This document shows, one piece after another, positions 25,791 through 38,900 of a DNA stretch of 64,000 nucleotides. The notes under the pieces were generated by a model. The model searched no databases and was not told the DNA's origin. It saw only the letters and a list, made by a program, of their open reading frames with translations. The DNA is from Zerene cesonia. Taxonomy: Eukaryota > Arthropoda > Insecta > Lepidoptera > Pieridae. The DNA lies in assembly GCF_012273895.1 (NCBI RefSeq), contig NC_052113.1, positions 5,818,195 through 5,882,194 on the forward strand, read 5' to 3'. A program made the translations under genes and the position numbers. The first letter of the stretch is position 1. The number at the start of each line of letters is the position of its first letter.

Positions 25791-27540
25791 TTGTTTGATT
25801 TTTATTTTATGTTACAAATATTTTTTCAACATCTATTAGCCATCAAAATATGCTGTTTTTACATACATTATTTGTAATAATACCTTTAAATGCTATTGTA
25901 TAGATACGCACTTAAAATTAGTTAGATTCGCCATTTACTTCTTATGTTGTATTTCCTACGTCACTATGTAACACTGCCAACTTTATATACCTATAACTTC
26001 TCATATATTTGTATTCATGCATTGAAATTTCATACTCAGCAGGATATTATGAACATTAAGTTAAAACGAGATATACTATCAGGAAACTAGACCATATTAA
26101 TGCATGTAAATTTAATGAATCGTATTAAAACTTTATTTATTATTTATTGCTAGTGTAAACTTACATTTTTGCTATAAATCTGCGAGCTAGTACAATGACC
26201 TTGCATTTGCATGTACAAATTTAATTAAAACGTGTTCTAATCAAAATACTCAATCAGGTTGCAGCCTTTTATTTATAAAATATACAAAATTATGAAGATG
26301 CTATGTAAATAATGTAGATAATATTGGATAGAACATAGGTATAGAATTTTGTATTTTATTAGTAAATAATAAATGGTATGAAATACATTTTTTGTTTCCA
26401 AAGTGTGGTTTTATTTCAAATAATTTTATTATTATACAACCTTATAAACCTTTCACCTCTTCACGAAGTAGTATTTTTTAAAACAATGTATTAATTATGT
26501 TTATCTCTAGCTTATGATCATTTGTAATCATGTACAATTATAATATTCAAAAGCTACTATAGAACAGAACATAATAGCAATTCCCAAACCTTCATTCACG
26601 CTTGTATTATTAATGGCAATTTAAGACCGGCAGTTAAAGCGCAGCCAACCAGCCTTGCAAAATCGTGACACATTGTTCTACTGTTCATTTATAATTACAT
26701 CACAAATGATACTTCTTGCCATAAATACCTACATAGAATTTAAGTGAGTAAAGTAACTTATATAACATATAAAGTCCAGTATAGAATTAATATTCACGTA
26801 AGACGAATATCGCAGGTATCTTAAACGGATAAAAATTAAACCAAATTTTCGTAATTGCAGGAAATCCCTTTTTTTTCACTCCAGGTAATGTACTTTTATG
26901 TAAAAATTTCTTAAATATTACTTACTCGACCTGAGTCTGCGTACTTCTCGTTCTGTAGTAAAACATGCTAATCACTATAGCAACGAAACAGTCTCTATAT
27001 ACATATTGATCACACATACAAAGTAAAAATACGCGGATAAGAATATTCGCATTAGTAAATAACATGTTGCTACACAACTTATGTATCTTACGCGAAGTGA
27101 CGATTTTAGATCGTGAACACGAGTCGTGCAACGTGACTCAAACAGCAGGATCATGAGTCCCTTCGAATATTTAATTAAAGCCGAATATAATTTGAAATGC
27201 TAAATCCATTATCCTTTGTTGCATCTCGAATCGCCACTCGAATTCAGTACGCGGTTACGAAACATCGTAAATTGTACGTACTCAGTTACGTTACGACCTT
27301 CTAATATTGATAGGCATCTGCGTTTTACTTAAATGAGATTGTTTTTGAATGATCCCTAGCTTATTCAATTTGTCCAAGATTTACTTCAAAAAATTCCTGT
27401 TTGAATCGCCGATGTACCTAATGGCAATACTATTTTTCTACTGACAGGAAATTACAAAAATGTTGGTCACTTTATTAAGATTGATACGTATTCATTTAGA
27501 AAATAAAATCATCGAGAACTATTTGTGCGCTTTTAGTAAT
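25791..27540. other. Intergenic sequence downstream of Duox
   Basis: AT-rich with no coding gene recognised. A slightly CpG-richer stretch at about 27070-27300 ('gcggttacgaaacatcg', 'acgtactcagttacgttacg') is a weak regulatory candidate only. Confidence 0.6.
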
Positions 27541-27654
27541 AGTTATTATGTATTCATAACTAAATAGTAAAAAAAGTTATAGTTATTGTATTCATAACTA
27601 AATAGTGAAAAAAGTTATAGTTATTGTATTCATAACTAAATAGTGGAAGGAGAA
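27541..27654. repeat. Tandem repeat, about 38-40 bp unit, three copies
   Basis: The unit begins 'agttattgtattcataacta', followed by 'aatagtgaaaaaagttat'. Copies start at 27541, 27581 and 27619. The last two are nearly identical; the first has small changes. Confidence 0.9.
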
Positions 27655-28310
27655 AATATAAATTTATAATAAAAAAACTGTTTGATGAAAAAGACCAAAT
27701 CGTACCATTTTCATTATTATATTTACACATTTTACAACGGATACAGTTTTCACGTGCTTCTACAATTTCCTTTAAAATTACTTCAAAATAATACTGAGTT
27801 TGTTCTACGCATTAAGTTACGAGTTATGGTTCATAACTATAATAGAAACTTAAATTTTGTAGCACAAATAAATTAAATTATATATAAATAGGCAAGGACG
27901 TAATTAATAACAAAGATTACAGCTTCCATTCTAAACATTATCTTAAACTAAATTGTAAACTATTGAAAGGTGAATTAACACAGGTTTCATTTGAGCTCAA
28001 GGATTTTGTTTTGCCTAAAACATTAATATTTAATAGACGTATCTGTACTTATCAAATACTCTGATGTATATTTTCAATAAATTCATCAATACTCTAAAAG
28101 TCATAAATTCTTGCTTAAAGAATGGAGAGTGGAAGTCGGAGACGAGCGCGCGTGACGGGTCGATGCTCTCATTATTGTGACATAATATCGCACTAATCTC
28201 ATAATACCTCGTTTTTAAAACTTATGTATCATATAATATAATATAAACTAGAATTTTTTTTATGATAAAGCTTATAAATATAGTGTTTAAACATACTTTG
28301 TTTAAATAAA
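27655..28310. other. Intergenic sequence between the tandem repeat and a retrotransposon tail
   Basis: AT-rich, with one short GC-rich patch at 28125-28170 ('gagacgagcgcgcgtgacgg'). No gene seen. Confidence 0.6.
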
Positions 28311-28535
28311 TCATCATCAGCCAATATATGTTCCCACTGCTGGGACACAGGCCTCCTATGAGGGTTCAGGCCATAATCCACCACGCTGGCCAATTATGGG
28401 TTGGCAGATGTCACATGTCGTCGAACTTTTAATTCTTGGACATGCCGGTTTCTTCACGATTTTTTCCTTCACCGTTTAAGCAGTGGTGATGTTATCCACA
28501 TGCGCAGATAAATTGAAAAATTAATTTATTTCCTG
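28311..28535 (-). mobile_element. 3' tail of a non-LTR retrotransposon, reverse orientation, cut by an assembly gap
   Basis: Reverse complement of the family at 7421-7615: 'tcatcatcagccaatatatg', 'gttcccactgctgggacaca', 'ccataatccaccacgctggc' and 'ttccttcaccgtttaagcag'. The element runs into the N gap, and the first bases after the gap ('caccactgagccaccactgc') may be more of it. Confidence 0.75.
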
Positions 28536-28644
28536 NNNNNNNNNNNNNNNNNNNNNNNNNNNNNNNNNNNNNNNNNNNNNNNNNNNNNNNNNNNNNNNNN
28601 NNNNNNNNNNNNNNNNNNNNNNNNNNNNNNNNNNNNNNNNNNNN
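28536..28644. other. Assembly gap (109 N)
   Basis: A run of N directly inside a repeat. Its true length is unknown. Confidence 0.99.
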
Positions 28645-30252
28645 CACCACTGAGCCACCACTGCTTTTTTAAATTAATAATAATAGTCAAATGAAGACTT
28701 TTGGAGATATGTCTTCAAATTTTTACAGATATTTAAAAAAGCCTATTTATCAAGTGAAAATTTAGAATATGCTTCTTTCTAGCCAAATAAAATAGGAGCC
28801 TGGAGAATATTGTAATGTCCGGGCTATATGATAGACGACATTCATTATAAATTTATTACGTCTTATATTAGACACCTGATTTAAACTTATCATGTGCTGA
28901 ACTATAAAATATCACCAACTCTATTTTAAGGTACGTACGACAAGTGAAGCTTTATCCGTTGTCATGTGATAAACATTGTTATAGAGTGGCCTATATTTCA
29001 TTTAACGTGTTTTATGTACATATTATGACTCATGTACCTTATTGTGAACATACAAATTAATGGTCCATGGTCATAATCTTGTCTTTAAATTACACGCTCT
29101 GTTTACCACAAGTTATATAATCTGCTCATATTTCGTACCAGTCAAAACAACCCGAAGGTTATTTTGTTATATTAAGTGAGCGAAAAATTAATATTAACAA
29201 AAACAGTTTTCACAACATACAAAGAAATAATATTGTATTTAATGTTTTTTCTTAAAAGCCATTATGTATGTTTATTTTTAAGGCTTTCTTTAATTAACCC
29301 ACAAACAATGACATAGAGAGAGAAATGAGCTGCAAAGTTACATGAGTACAACTCGCATCATAGACCAAATTGGTATAAGGAATAATTTAAACATTGACGA
29401 GAAAATTTACTTTTTAAATTTTACTGTACAAAATAGTAAATTTTTCTTGAAGTGTGTGAAGCAAGTGACTCTACCGTAAGCCTTCAAGGTAGATAAACTG
29501 AATAGCTTAAAGCGGATCAATCAATGAATTAAATATCTGTTTTATCTGTACAGTTCAAAGGATATATGTATAATCAAAGAAATTTATAAAATTATGTGCC
29601 TTCTACTGTGGTTTAAACCGCAACAGAATCCGGAGACAAAAGCAAGTATTTCCTAGGTCATGTGTTATTCTGGTACTGGTAGATATAGTCGCTTCCCAAT
29701 GTATTTCCTTGAGCATATGAATTTGAAGCGGTTTAATACATTTTATACATAGACTGATTCAAAAGGAAGGCATTTATATATTAAATGTATAATAGAAAGT
29801 AAAAAAAAAACATTATATATGCGTGAAAATAGAACAATTTTACTCAGGTAGAATATTCCATATTCAATGTATTGATTACTAGCATCTGCTTGTCTCACAA
29901 ACAATTTTTTTTGGTTTAAATGGTTTTCATGGTGCTTTTAAACACTTAAATTTAAGTTAAGGAATAACTGTCTGCAAAACGTAAAAGTTAGCACAAATAT
30001 ACCGGCTTTCAAGATATAATCTTTAGGTAACTACCGTAATGTTGTTAAAACCCACTTCTCGTACCCGCAAATATTATAGCCATCCTTCATCGAGATAAAA
30101 GATGCGAAAATGTGATTGTCACCGCTAATTGCATACAAGTTATGCTTATTCAACGCACAACTTTATTTTTTTAAAGACAATTTATTCTTTTATAACTTTT
30201 ATTTTATGGTTTCTAGGTTATTATTAAATTTTAGCTAGAACCAGCCAGAATC
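28645..30252. other. Intergenic sequence, no gene seen
   Basis: AT-rich. The first 20 bases may belong to the interrupted retrotransposon tail. Nothing else recognised. Confidence 0.6.
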
Positions 30253-30388
30253 AGTAACGGAAACTTTCATAACAGTAAATGTCGCTTATGCAGCTTTTAA
30301 AAAGAAAATCCTAGAAAATTTGCAGTATAGTCGTTGCGCGCGGGTGCTTGCGCGGATTTCCTCAAGCGCTCGTAGCACTGACAGGGAA
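30253..30388 (+). promoter_or_regulatory. Candidate transcription start and non-coding first exon
   Basis: A TCAGT initiator-like motif is at 30251-30255 and a GCAGT at 30322-30326. A CpG-rich run ('cgttgcgcgcgggtgcttgc') follows, then a strong donor at 30389 (GGGAA|GTAAGT). No long frame. This could be a 5' exon of DuoxA, 30 kb upstream on the same strand, or part of an unannotated non-coding RNA. It rests on signals only. Confidence 0.3.
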
Positions 30389-30785
30389 GTAAGTTAACAA
30401 AACAGCATTCATTATCACTCATTACGTTTTTATCTACATTATGAGTTCGACTGAACGTTACATAAATTTAGCATAACGTTAAATATTCATTTTATCTAAT
30501 AAAACCTTTACTTTCACTCTTTTTGAAAAATAAATGATGGAAATTATTTTTTAAATATATACACTTTACCTCTACAACTACTGTGCTTTACACAGTACCA
30601 GTACATAAGTGTATAATGTATGGTCAGATGTTGCTTATTATTTTAATCACGTAACACATTTTTAAAATAGTTATTGTATGTTGTTGTGAAAGTAAATAAT
30701 AATGGCAATTGAAGATGTTTTTAAACAAACAAATATAATAGTTTATTAAGTTAAAAGTATTTAAAGTTTATGAAAACCTCATAAG

Positions 30786-31030
30786 TTTGCTGACGTTAAG
30801 AAAGCCGTTTCGCTACACGAGTGAAAGAAAGAAATGAATGTTCGTCTCTTTCCCCCGCGCTTTCGTTGCACGCAGGTTCAGAGGTGCGCGGGCTCAGGTT
30901 AGCGCGACTTTAGTTTTCATTGATCGCGCGGCGACGGCGCTCTCTACCGGCGACCTCAAACATTACGCAATCGTTGCTTGTTTCCTAGTGATAATGTGGT
31001 GCTTACACACAGTGCGTGCACATATTGACA
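30786..31030. promoter_or_regulatory. CpG-rich patch, possible promoter or enhancer
   Basis: About 245 bases with many CpG dinucleotides ('tcgcgcggcgacggcgctct', 'gaggtgcgcgggctcagg') in an otherwise AT-rich spacer. It contains a short open frame without recognisable homology. It lies 400 bases after the candidate exon at 30253-30388. Confidence 0.3.
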
Positions 31031-34000
31031 CTATGTAATGACATCGTCACAGAACGGAACAGTAAGGAGTTTTATCCGTGGACAACCACAGGTGAATAAT
31101 CCCCCTTAAGGTTGCGCACCGTTTTGCATTCACGAGCCGAAATCCTTGCCCCCAATTAAACAATTTACCGAACTTCTCATTTGAATTATTATATTTCCAG
31201 CACGGATGCCTGTTATTACTACTATGACTATAAGTATACAATTCACACTCTGAGTTTGAACTTGACAATTGATTTACAGCTCCATTAAGATTTGACGCTA
31301 GTACACTTTACGTTTTATCTTCCAATTCATCAATTTACAATATCATAATAAACTGACATCGCTCACAATTGACTAGTAAAAGAACTATTTATTATATAAC
31401 ACACATCAGGGTTAATTTGAACAAAAATACGTATTTATATCTTTTATATCCGTCCCATCCCACGTTATTTACTTGATTGTCGTTTTCTTTTAAAAGGTCT
31501 TTTTATTAGCTGTATGCTATATTTATTCAAGTATCATAAAAAATAGATAGAACTTGTTTAAATAGATATAATAATATGGGAAAATGAGAATAGCCAAGAA
31601 TGCGTGACTGTTTTTCTTTTGTATGGAATTCGGAATAATGTCAATTTCAATAAATCGATTTGTTTAACCTTCAATACTGATGGATTTTATGACTAAATGT
31701 TTAGTGATTTAAATGTACCGTTAAATAATGGAATAACTTTAAATAGTTAATAATAATTACGACATTAAGACCTATAATTAATCGTCTATTTAAAAAAACG
31801 TATTCAATAATAAATATGACAATAATATCTGTGCTATAGAGCTTTTATGGTTCCACATATGGCATTACAATTTATGACATTACGTTTGTAATATAAGTAA
31901 ATGTACATCTTTAGAAATCATCGTTCTCTAGGCATCGACATTCTACATCCATTTCAACTAAAAAGTAATTATGTTACGTATAATGTCAACGTACTTCATT
32001 CATAGTAGCGGTGTATAATTTGATATCTTCCTAGAAACCATATCAATCAGCGTAAAATAGTAGTATGCAACTGTTACTGTGCTTCGTTTGGTGTACGGGG
32101 GAATCAGAGGCGCGTATGTATATATCTTTTATTTCTACCCGCCTTAACATAATAAAAGAAAATTAGCAAGCCAACTATCAGTTAGATCTTTTAACTACTC
32201 GACCTAACCGTTTGATAACTTTGCCATAAATTAATAATCAATACTTAAAGATGGTTATGGCGCATATAAATATTCGATTTCTTCAGCAAAGCAATAGTTT
32301 GTTTCGGATTACCTAATCTCTTTCGTTTAAAATTTTATCATGCTGCGATTACAATTGCTTTCGTAAATAATCAATAGCCATTGTTTCGGTCGACAGTCGA
32401 CACGCCGCTAACTTCACTGTCGCCAGCATTGCAAAACTTATAATGCGACGCTGCGCTTACGATCTTGACATTTGAATAAAATGTATGCTGACAATACTTA
32501 TCGTTCATCTTTTAAACTTTCAACAGGATGTTTTATAGAACCTTACTAGAAAACAGAGAAAAGGAATATAATAAGTATAAAATAAACAAAACGTTAACAT
32601 TTACACGTATAAAGTTTAGGTATCTTGACTTTGTTAAAATTTTTTAAATACTACACTATAACGTCATTTAAAAATGTATAATTTGTAGAATAACCATGTC
32701 ACAATTTTGATCAATATTTACTGGTGGCCGTAGCTCGGAACTTTGAGAAATGATGAAGAAAATGATTAATAAAGAATTCCTCATTATTATGGTTATTATA
32801 TTATTGCAAACATGCAAATGTGCAGCATTGCAAAAAAATTTTGAAACACAATTTTCTGAAAAACTCTTAGATAAACATTCAAAAACGTAATTCAAACCGC
32901 CTTGTCACGTATAAAGAAAAATTAAAATAATACGTAACATAATTAAAGAGAGATTGTATATTTGCAGCTTCATATAAACAAAACAAGATAAAAAAAACGT
33001 AAAAACTTAGACAGAATGCAAAGACTTCACAGGGAGCAGTAAATACTAGTCGCACATTTATTATGTTCTACTTTTCATTTTTCCATGTTGTTTATAGTAC
33101 TATAACATGATTTTAAGTTGCATACACAGCGTGATACAATTTCACACGTTTAAACAATACATAGTTACCTCGACCGCAGCTAATAGAATCTGTGTATTGT
33201 GACGTAAACATTATTGTCTTTGTGCAACCAACTATCACCAGCAACGACCCTTTTTAGATAAGGTGGCTGATAAATACTATAATGGTGACTTAGGACAATT
33301 TTGTTCCAAGTTACCTAAAAAAATATAGTATAGAACTCTTACAGTTGCTAAGAAAATACTGTAATGGAAGATTAGTTAATCTTAAATTTAACCGGATTTA
33401 AATTTCCTTTTATACAAATACTAAATCTTTCAATCCGTTAAAATACTTTTTCACTATAAAAATTATGCCTTTACATGTATAATTGTATTTAAATAATATA
33501 AATATTTGCCTCACCTTTTATCTAATTACCTAGGTATAACATCTTCTCATGAATATTGCTTAACAATAAAATATATGCGCTACACGCTATATGAAACACT
33601 TCTTAACCCCTAGAGGCACCTTGTTGCGCAGTCAAAGTATGTGAATCGGACCCTTACACTCCGTTATTTATACTTATTTATACAAATAAAATCACATTTC
33701 TCTTCCCTTACGGATATCTCATTTTATAATTCAGATGAAATTAACGAAGAAGGCACATAAGTATTTCGGGCAAGGCCGGTTGATCGATGTTTGACCGCTC
33801 TTGCGCAAATACTCAGCTAGCATGGCCGAGATGTCGCCTCGTTTACTTTTTCGTTTTCCTCGTACATTATATTTAACTTTTACGAAAACTTATTCACACA
33901 TTTTTTCAATTGGGAAATGCATGCATTTTTTCTTCCACTTGAAATTCAGATAAGTATATAAAATCAATCATATATCAAAAACATGTTTATGACAAGTAAG

Positions 34001-35748
34001 TAATTAAAGTATATTAAAAAAATCAAGTCGGTTTCTTATTAAGGATACCTACGTATTTACATGTACTCTTCTATCTAATTCATCACGAGTTATCCTTTTG
34101 TGTAAATAAAAATACTAATAAAACGTCGTTATACAAAAAATTGTCAAGATTGGATCCCTTCTTACAAAATCTTGCATGTCATAAATCACTATTGCTAACT
34201 TTCTCAACTAGTTATATGGGTATATAAGATTGCAAATGAAAAAGGTGGACATCCCACATCATTATCATATTTGTAAAGTTATCGTAACATGTTACGTACA
34301 TTTGATCAATCATCTTCATAATAGAACTATGATCGAGTCGTGACAAAGAATATATCGAACTGATATTAGAGAGTCATTAATGTAATGGGTAATTATACTA
34401 AGTTACTTTGGAAGCAGGTGATTGTGCGCAAATGGTATTCGCGGTCCTGAGCCAAGCGTAAAGATGAAGGTCGTCTTTTGCAATTGAATACCTGGCGCCA
34501 AATTCATTAAGTATTCAATTATTTCCTTAAAAGTCTAAGTAAATATGTATCTTTAATTACACGGCTCACAATTATTTCGAGAATAATGTGTTTTTCGTTT
34601 CTTTGTTACATGATAGACAGCAATCACTCGAACTTTCTATTTCAAAAAGTGCAACTTCAGCTTATAAGAAAGTAATTATCAAGCATGATATTTTTACTAG
34701 CAAGCGTTGTTCAACATGTTGTGTGTGTGAGTGGTTAAATTGACATTTTGCCATTTCAACTACGAATTAGCTTCTAGGAAAAATTGTAGGTATATGGATT
34801 TACAGAATTCTCTTAAGTTACCTACAAGGAGCTTATGCCGCTAAATCATAAACGCATGTTTTATATTGTGAAATAACCTAATACCTATTAATTCTTAAAC
34901 GACACTCACGAACACCTGGTTGTTAGTCTAAAGGTTTAGATTGCGAAAAAGACAAAATTGCGACAGAGTCAATATTGTACCAGGACAAAGCGAGTCTAGC
35001 CAGTCCTAACAAAGGCTACCCGCTGCTAAAACGGCCTCTTTTAACTGAATCACTTGAAGGTTTTAAAAGACTTTACTATCTAGTTTAGAAGTCGTAAAGA
35101 TCCTTAACTCTTAAAGCAGTGGATAGTAGTAAATTATAAGACCCAAGATATAGGTAATAAAAAGTTTTATGGTTACGATATATTATTATTAAAAAGAAAA
35201 ATTTTACATTTTTTATTACTTAAATTTTTTCATTAACTCCTCAACAAAATAGTTGATAGGTAAGAGTTATTTTCGTTAACTCTATAATTTTCTGTCCTCT
35301 AATTCTATTTTTACGAGTATACCTACTCGTAAAAATATTATACGTAAATAAATTAGTCTTTTCAACTGACTTAAAACGTGACGTCTTCCTTATTTTATTC
35401 ATCCCGACGCTTCGATCATTGAACAACGAGGGTGGTCACGGAGAAACAATTAATTTCTTAATTAATATAATTAACATCTGAGTTAATAATTGATCATTAC
35501 AAATTATTGGTATTCATTATTGTATAAACAACCAGGCATAGAGAATACATAATTATCGAAACGGATCTCTAAATACACAATTTCCAACCTTACTCAACCT
35601 TAGTGATATTTTTCATCGTTAGCAATATATACTCACCGATTAATTGCTAGTATAAAAATACTTAGTCTTAAAAATCGTTACCACGTTATACATTTTACAT
35701 ACTAAAATTATGCAAAAAGGAATAAACTGTAATTTTTTTCTTTTTCAG
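31031..35748. other. Intergenic sequence, no gene seen
   Basis: Mostly AT-rich. A repeat scrap near 32080-32115 ('cgtttggtgtacgggggaat') resembles the family at 54225. A diverged relative of the palindrome arm at 47895 is at about 35361-35437 ('cccgacgcttcgatcattg', 'gggtggtcacgga'). No coding gene recognised. Confidence 0.6.
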
Positions 35749-35925
35749 ATTGAACAGTCATGTGTGAGTGATATAACTCGTGTGTTAACCAAGTGATAAT
35801 ATGGTGACTGTGTACTCTATGATTTTAACCAATGCCAGTATGATGTAAAATGACCTAAGGCGAATCGCTTCTGGGAACGTTGAAATGAAAAGAGAAAAAT
35901 ACAAGAGAATTTCGTCAGATACTGG
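35749..35925 (+). other. Candidate non-coding exon with strong splice signals
   Basis: The acceptor has a fine pyrimidine tract ('tttttttctttttcag', ending 35748) and the donor is 'actgg|gtatgt' at 35926. The 177-nt block is closed by stops in all three + frames, so it is not a coding exon. The best reading is a 5' UTR exon of DuoxA, spliced on to the 60075 exon. It contains several upstream ATGs. A chance pairing of splice-like signals cannot be ruled out. Confidence 0.35.
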
Positions 35926-38900
35926 GTATGTATTGTGCCTCTTCAGTATTTGACAATGTTCGGTAATTTCCTTTATACATGTGTATGAGGTTTTTTTAGG
36001 AGCGGCTCTACCAAACATCTTACGATTTAGAAGAGCAATTCATACTTTGAATCCATATCCAAAACGCAAATGATGCACAATATGTTCAGTTATAAACATG
36101 TCATAACGCATGTAACTAGATAACCTCCTTTTCACATATTATATGTATGGCTGAGTATTAAAACTTGTGTAAAAACCATCAGATAAATGTATGAATAATG
36201 TGACATAAGTAATGCACATTAAATAAGTTGGATTTAACTTATAGAAATTTTTTATGATAAATACATTTTTCGTGTGTACATTGTACATTCTTCATATGTA
36301 TTATGAAACATTTCGCACTTTGTACCGTAACCTGAGGATATGATTGGGTAACACGACCCACAAAATAATACAAAAGACATAAGGCGATCCCATACATAAC
36401 GTGAAATTTAATTTTATACGGTTATTACAATATGAATTTCTATTACACATAACATTTATGTATAAAAGCATGATAATTGATAAGTATGAGAAGGGAAACC
36501 ATATCATAACTTAATTCTTATAATTTCCCGTTACTTATTACCTATATTTTAAACAGGACATAAGATACAAAGGGTGGCTTTATTGCTCAATAGAATTTCT
36601 TCCAGCAACCAGTGCTAAGAAAGTGATACAATTACAAATTCTGAGACATTAGTAGGAACACAATTAGAAAAAAGTCCGTGTTATATTTAGTTGTTAATAT
36701 ATTGCTATAGTACTGATAGATTTTTTCCGTCTATTCAACCTTTTCATAAAACTGTTTAGTAAACACAGGCCAAACAATGAAAATGACATATTATACAAAC
36801 CCAGTGCGCTAATGTGCCACTTACTCAGATGTTAATTTCTTGATGATATAATTGCTATAACAACGATGACGTAAAGTTAAGTATAGCGCGACGTAGTGAA
36901 AGCGTCAGAAGGCAAACGTCGCTTAAAATTATTCGTTGTATGACAAATTACAAACGAAAGTTGCGAAATAAAAAATACTACGAAATATGAATCTTATTTG
37001 AGATGAAGCTTTGTATTACTTTTCTTACACACCAAATTACAGTTTGTACACCTTGTTCACGACTTGCAAATTTGCAAAATAATTTGCTTCCACGATTTCT
37101 TAGGTAATGATTAAAAGCATACAATATTAGTCATTGCCATTGTCAATAACGCTTTGCACTAATATAGTTAATCATAGAATTGTATTTAAATTGTGGAAAC
37201 CAATAGCAATTAAAGAAAGCTAGCTTTCTAGCAACGTAAGCATAAAATTGGCCAATCGCAGACGAGGCAAGGCCGTCATTATTGACGCACCTTTGTTTTA
37301 TTTTCGCGTAGTCACTCAGAATGGTCATGACCGTAAATGTTAATGCTGATTTTACTCCAACATCAAGGTGTATGATAATATAAACAAAATAAGCATTCAT
37401 TATTGGTGCCAGATATTTTTCTTACATAACATGTCAAATAGTTAAAATAGGAGCTTTAATTGAATGTAGATTTATCGATTTTATTATATGCCCTTAGAAG
37501 GTAAGCGAGTTGACACGTCATACGTATAGTCTATATATTTCCGTAACACAAGTAGCATATCTGCAGATACTTCTATAACACGTATTTGATTTCATAAAAA
37601 TTAATTAATTAATTAAGATGATCCTTATATGCAATGTTTCACCTACGACAAACCCAATAGTTTTTAATTATTTTCATTACATAAAAAAAATCTAAATAAA
37701 CAGTTGTTAAATGTAATTTTAAAAATACTGATTCGTTATGTATATTGACTATGTATTTATAGAACATAGAGCAGTCAATAATGCAAATAAAATTTAAATT
37801 AGTAAACATTTATGAATTAGTATCTATATATATATTATATCATATACCTACACCTTTCTTTACAAAGGTAAGCCTTTGTAAAGGCGACCTCCAAGTTTAA
37901 AGTTATATGACATTTTAAATTATTTTTTTTACAATGACATTCAACAAAATGTAAACAATCTTAAGTAATCAATAAATCTACGACTTCAAAGTATCAAATG
38001 GACAGATTGCATGAAAACTTGTTTATAATCAACACGATTCGACCTAAGAATACCTTGAACATGTAACCCCAATGCTCACCCATTGTAAAGATGGCTGACT
38101 CGTAGGAAGCGCATTACTATGAGAAATTACTTCCTGCCACGCGATCATAAGTCGTCTGCAATATAATCACGATCCGCAAATTTAACTTGAGGTCGTAACA
38201 ATGACTGATCAATTAGCTGAAGACAATTTTGTAACAGATAATGTAGCTAATTGCTTCCTACGTTAAAAAACAATAAATCTATCAATCATTATATCAATGT
38301 AATCATGTATTAAGAAACTATTTAGAATGCCTCAGCAGATAATTTACAAATGTTTAATTATTGCTTTGAACTGTAATAAAATGTGTAATAATGATGATAT
38401 TCGCTTTAATATGCAATGCACAAGCAAAAAAAACTCATATTAAGAACAAAAACTGTGTATATGAAATACGTATAATATTTGTATAATAATATTGTGATTT
38501 TATACAAATTTAAGTAAATGTGGGTTGTTAAACAAATAAAAAAAAAACGTTAAACCAAATTTTAATAAAACAATTTATATATAATACTTACAAAGACATA
38601 AACATACATAAATGTAGATAACACGCATTATGCGTATTGCAAAGAAGCTCATGTAAATTATATCATGTCTTTAAAATATTCCTTTCTTTTAACTACTGTT
38701 CAGGACCAAACAAGCATGCTGCATGCTTAATGTAGATAATCGCTTCAATGATTCCAATACACGTTTTAAGCTATTTCACCTTCAAAATAGTACCTGTATA
38801 TTTCATCATCACTCATTAATCTTGTGCGTATGATTATCTTAATAACCCATTTCCTAGTCTGCACTCCGTTGAAACCGTTTTACATCCTCTTATTTCATAA

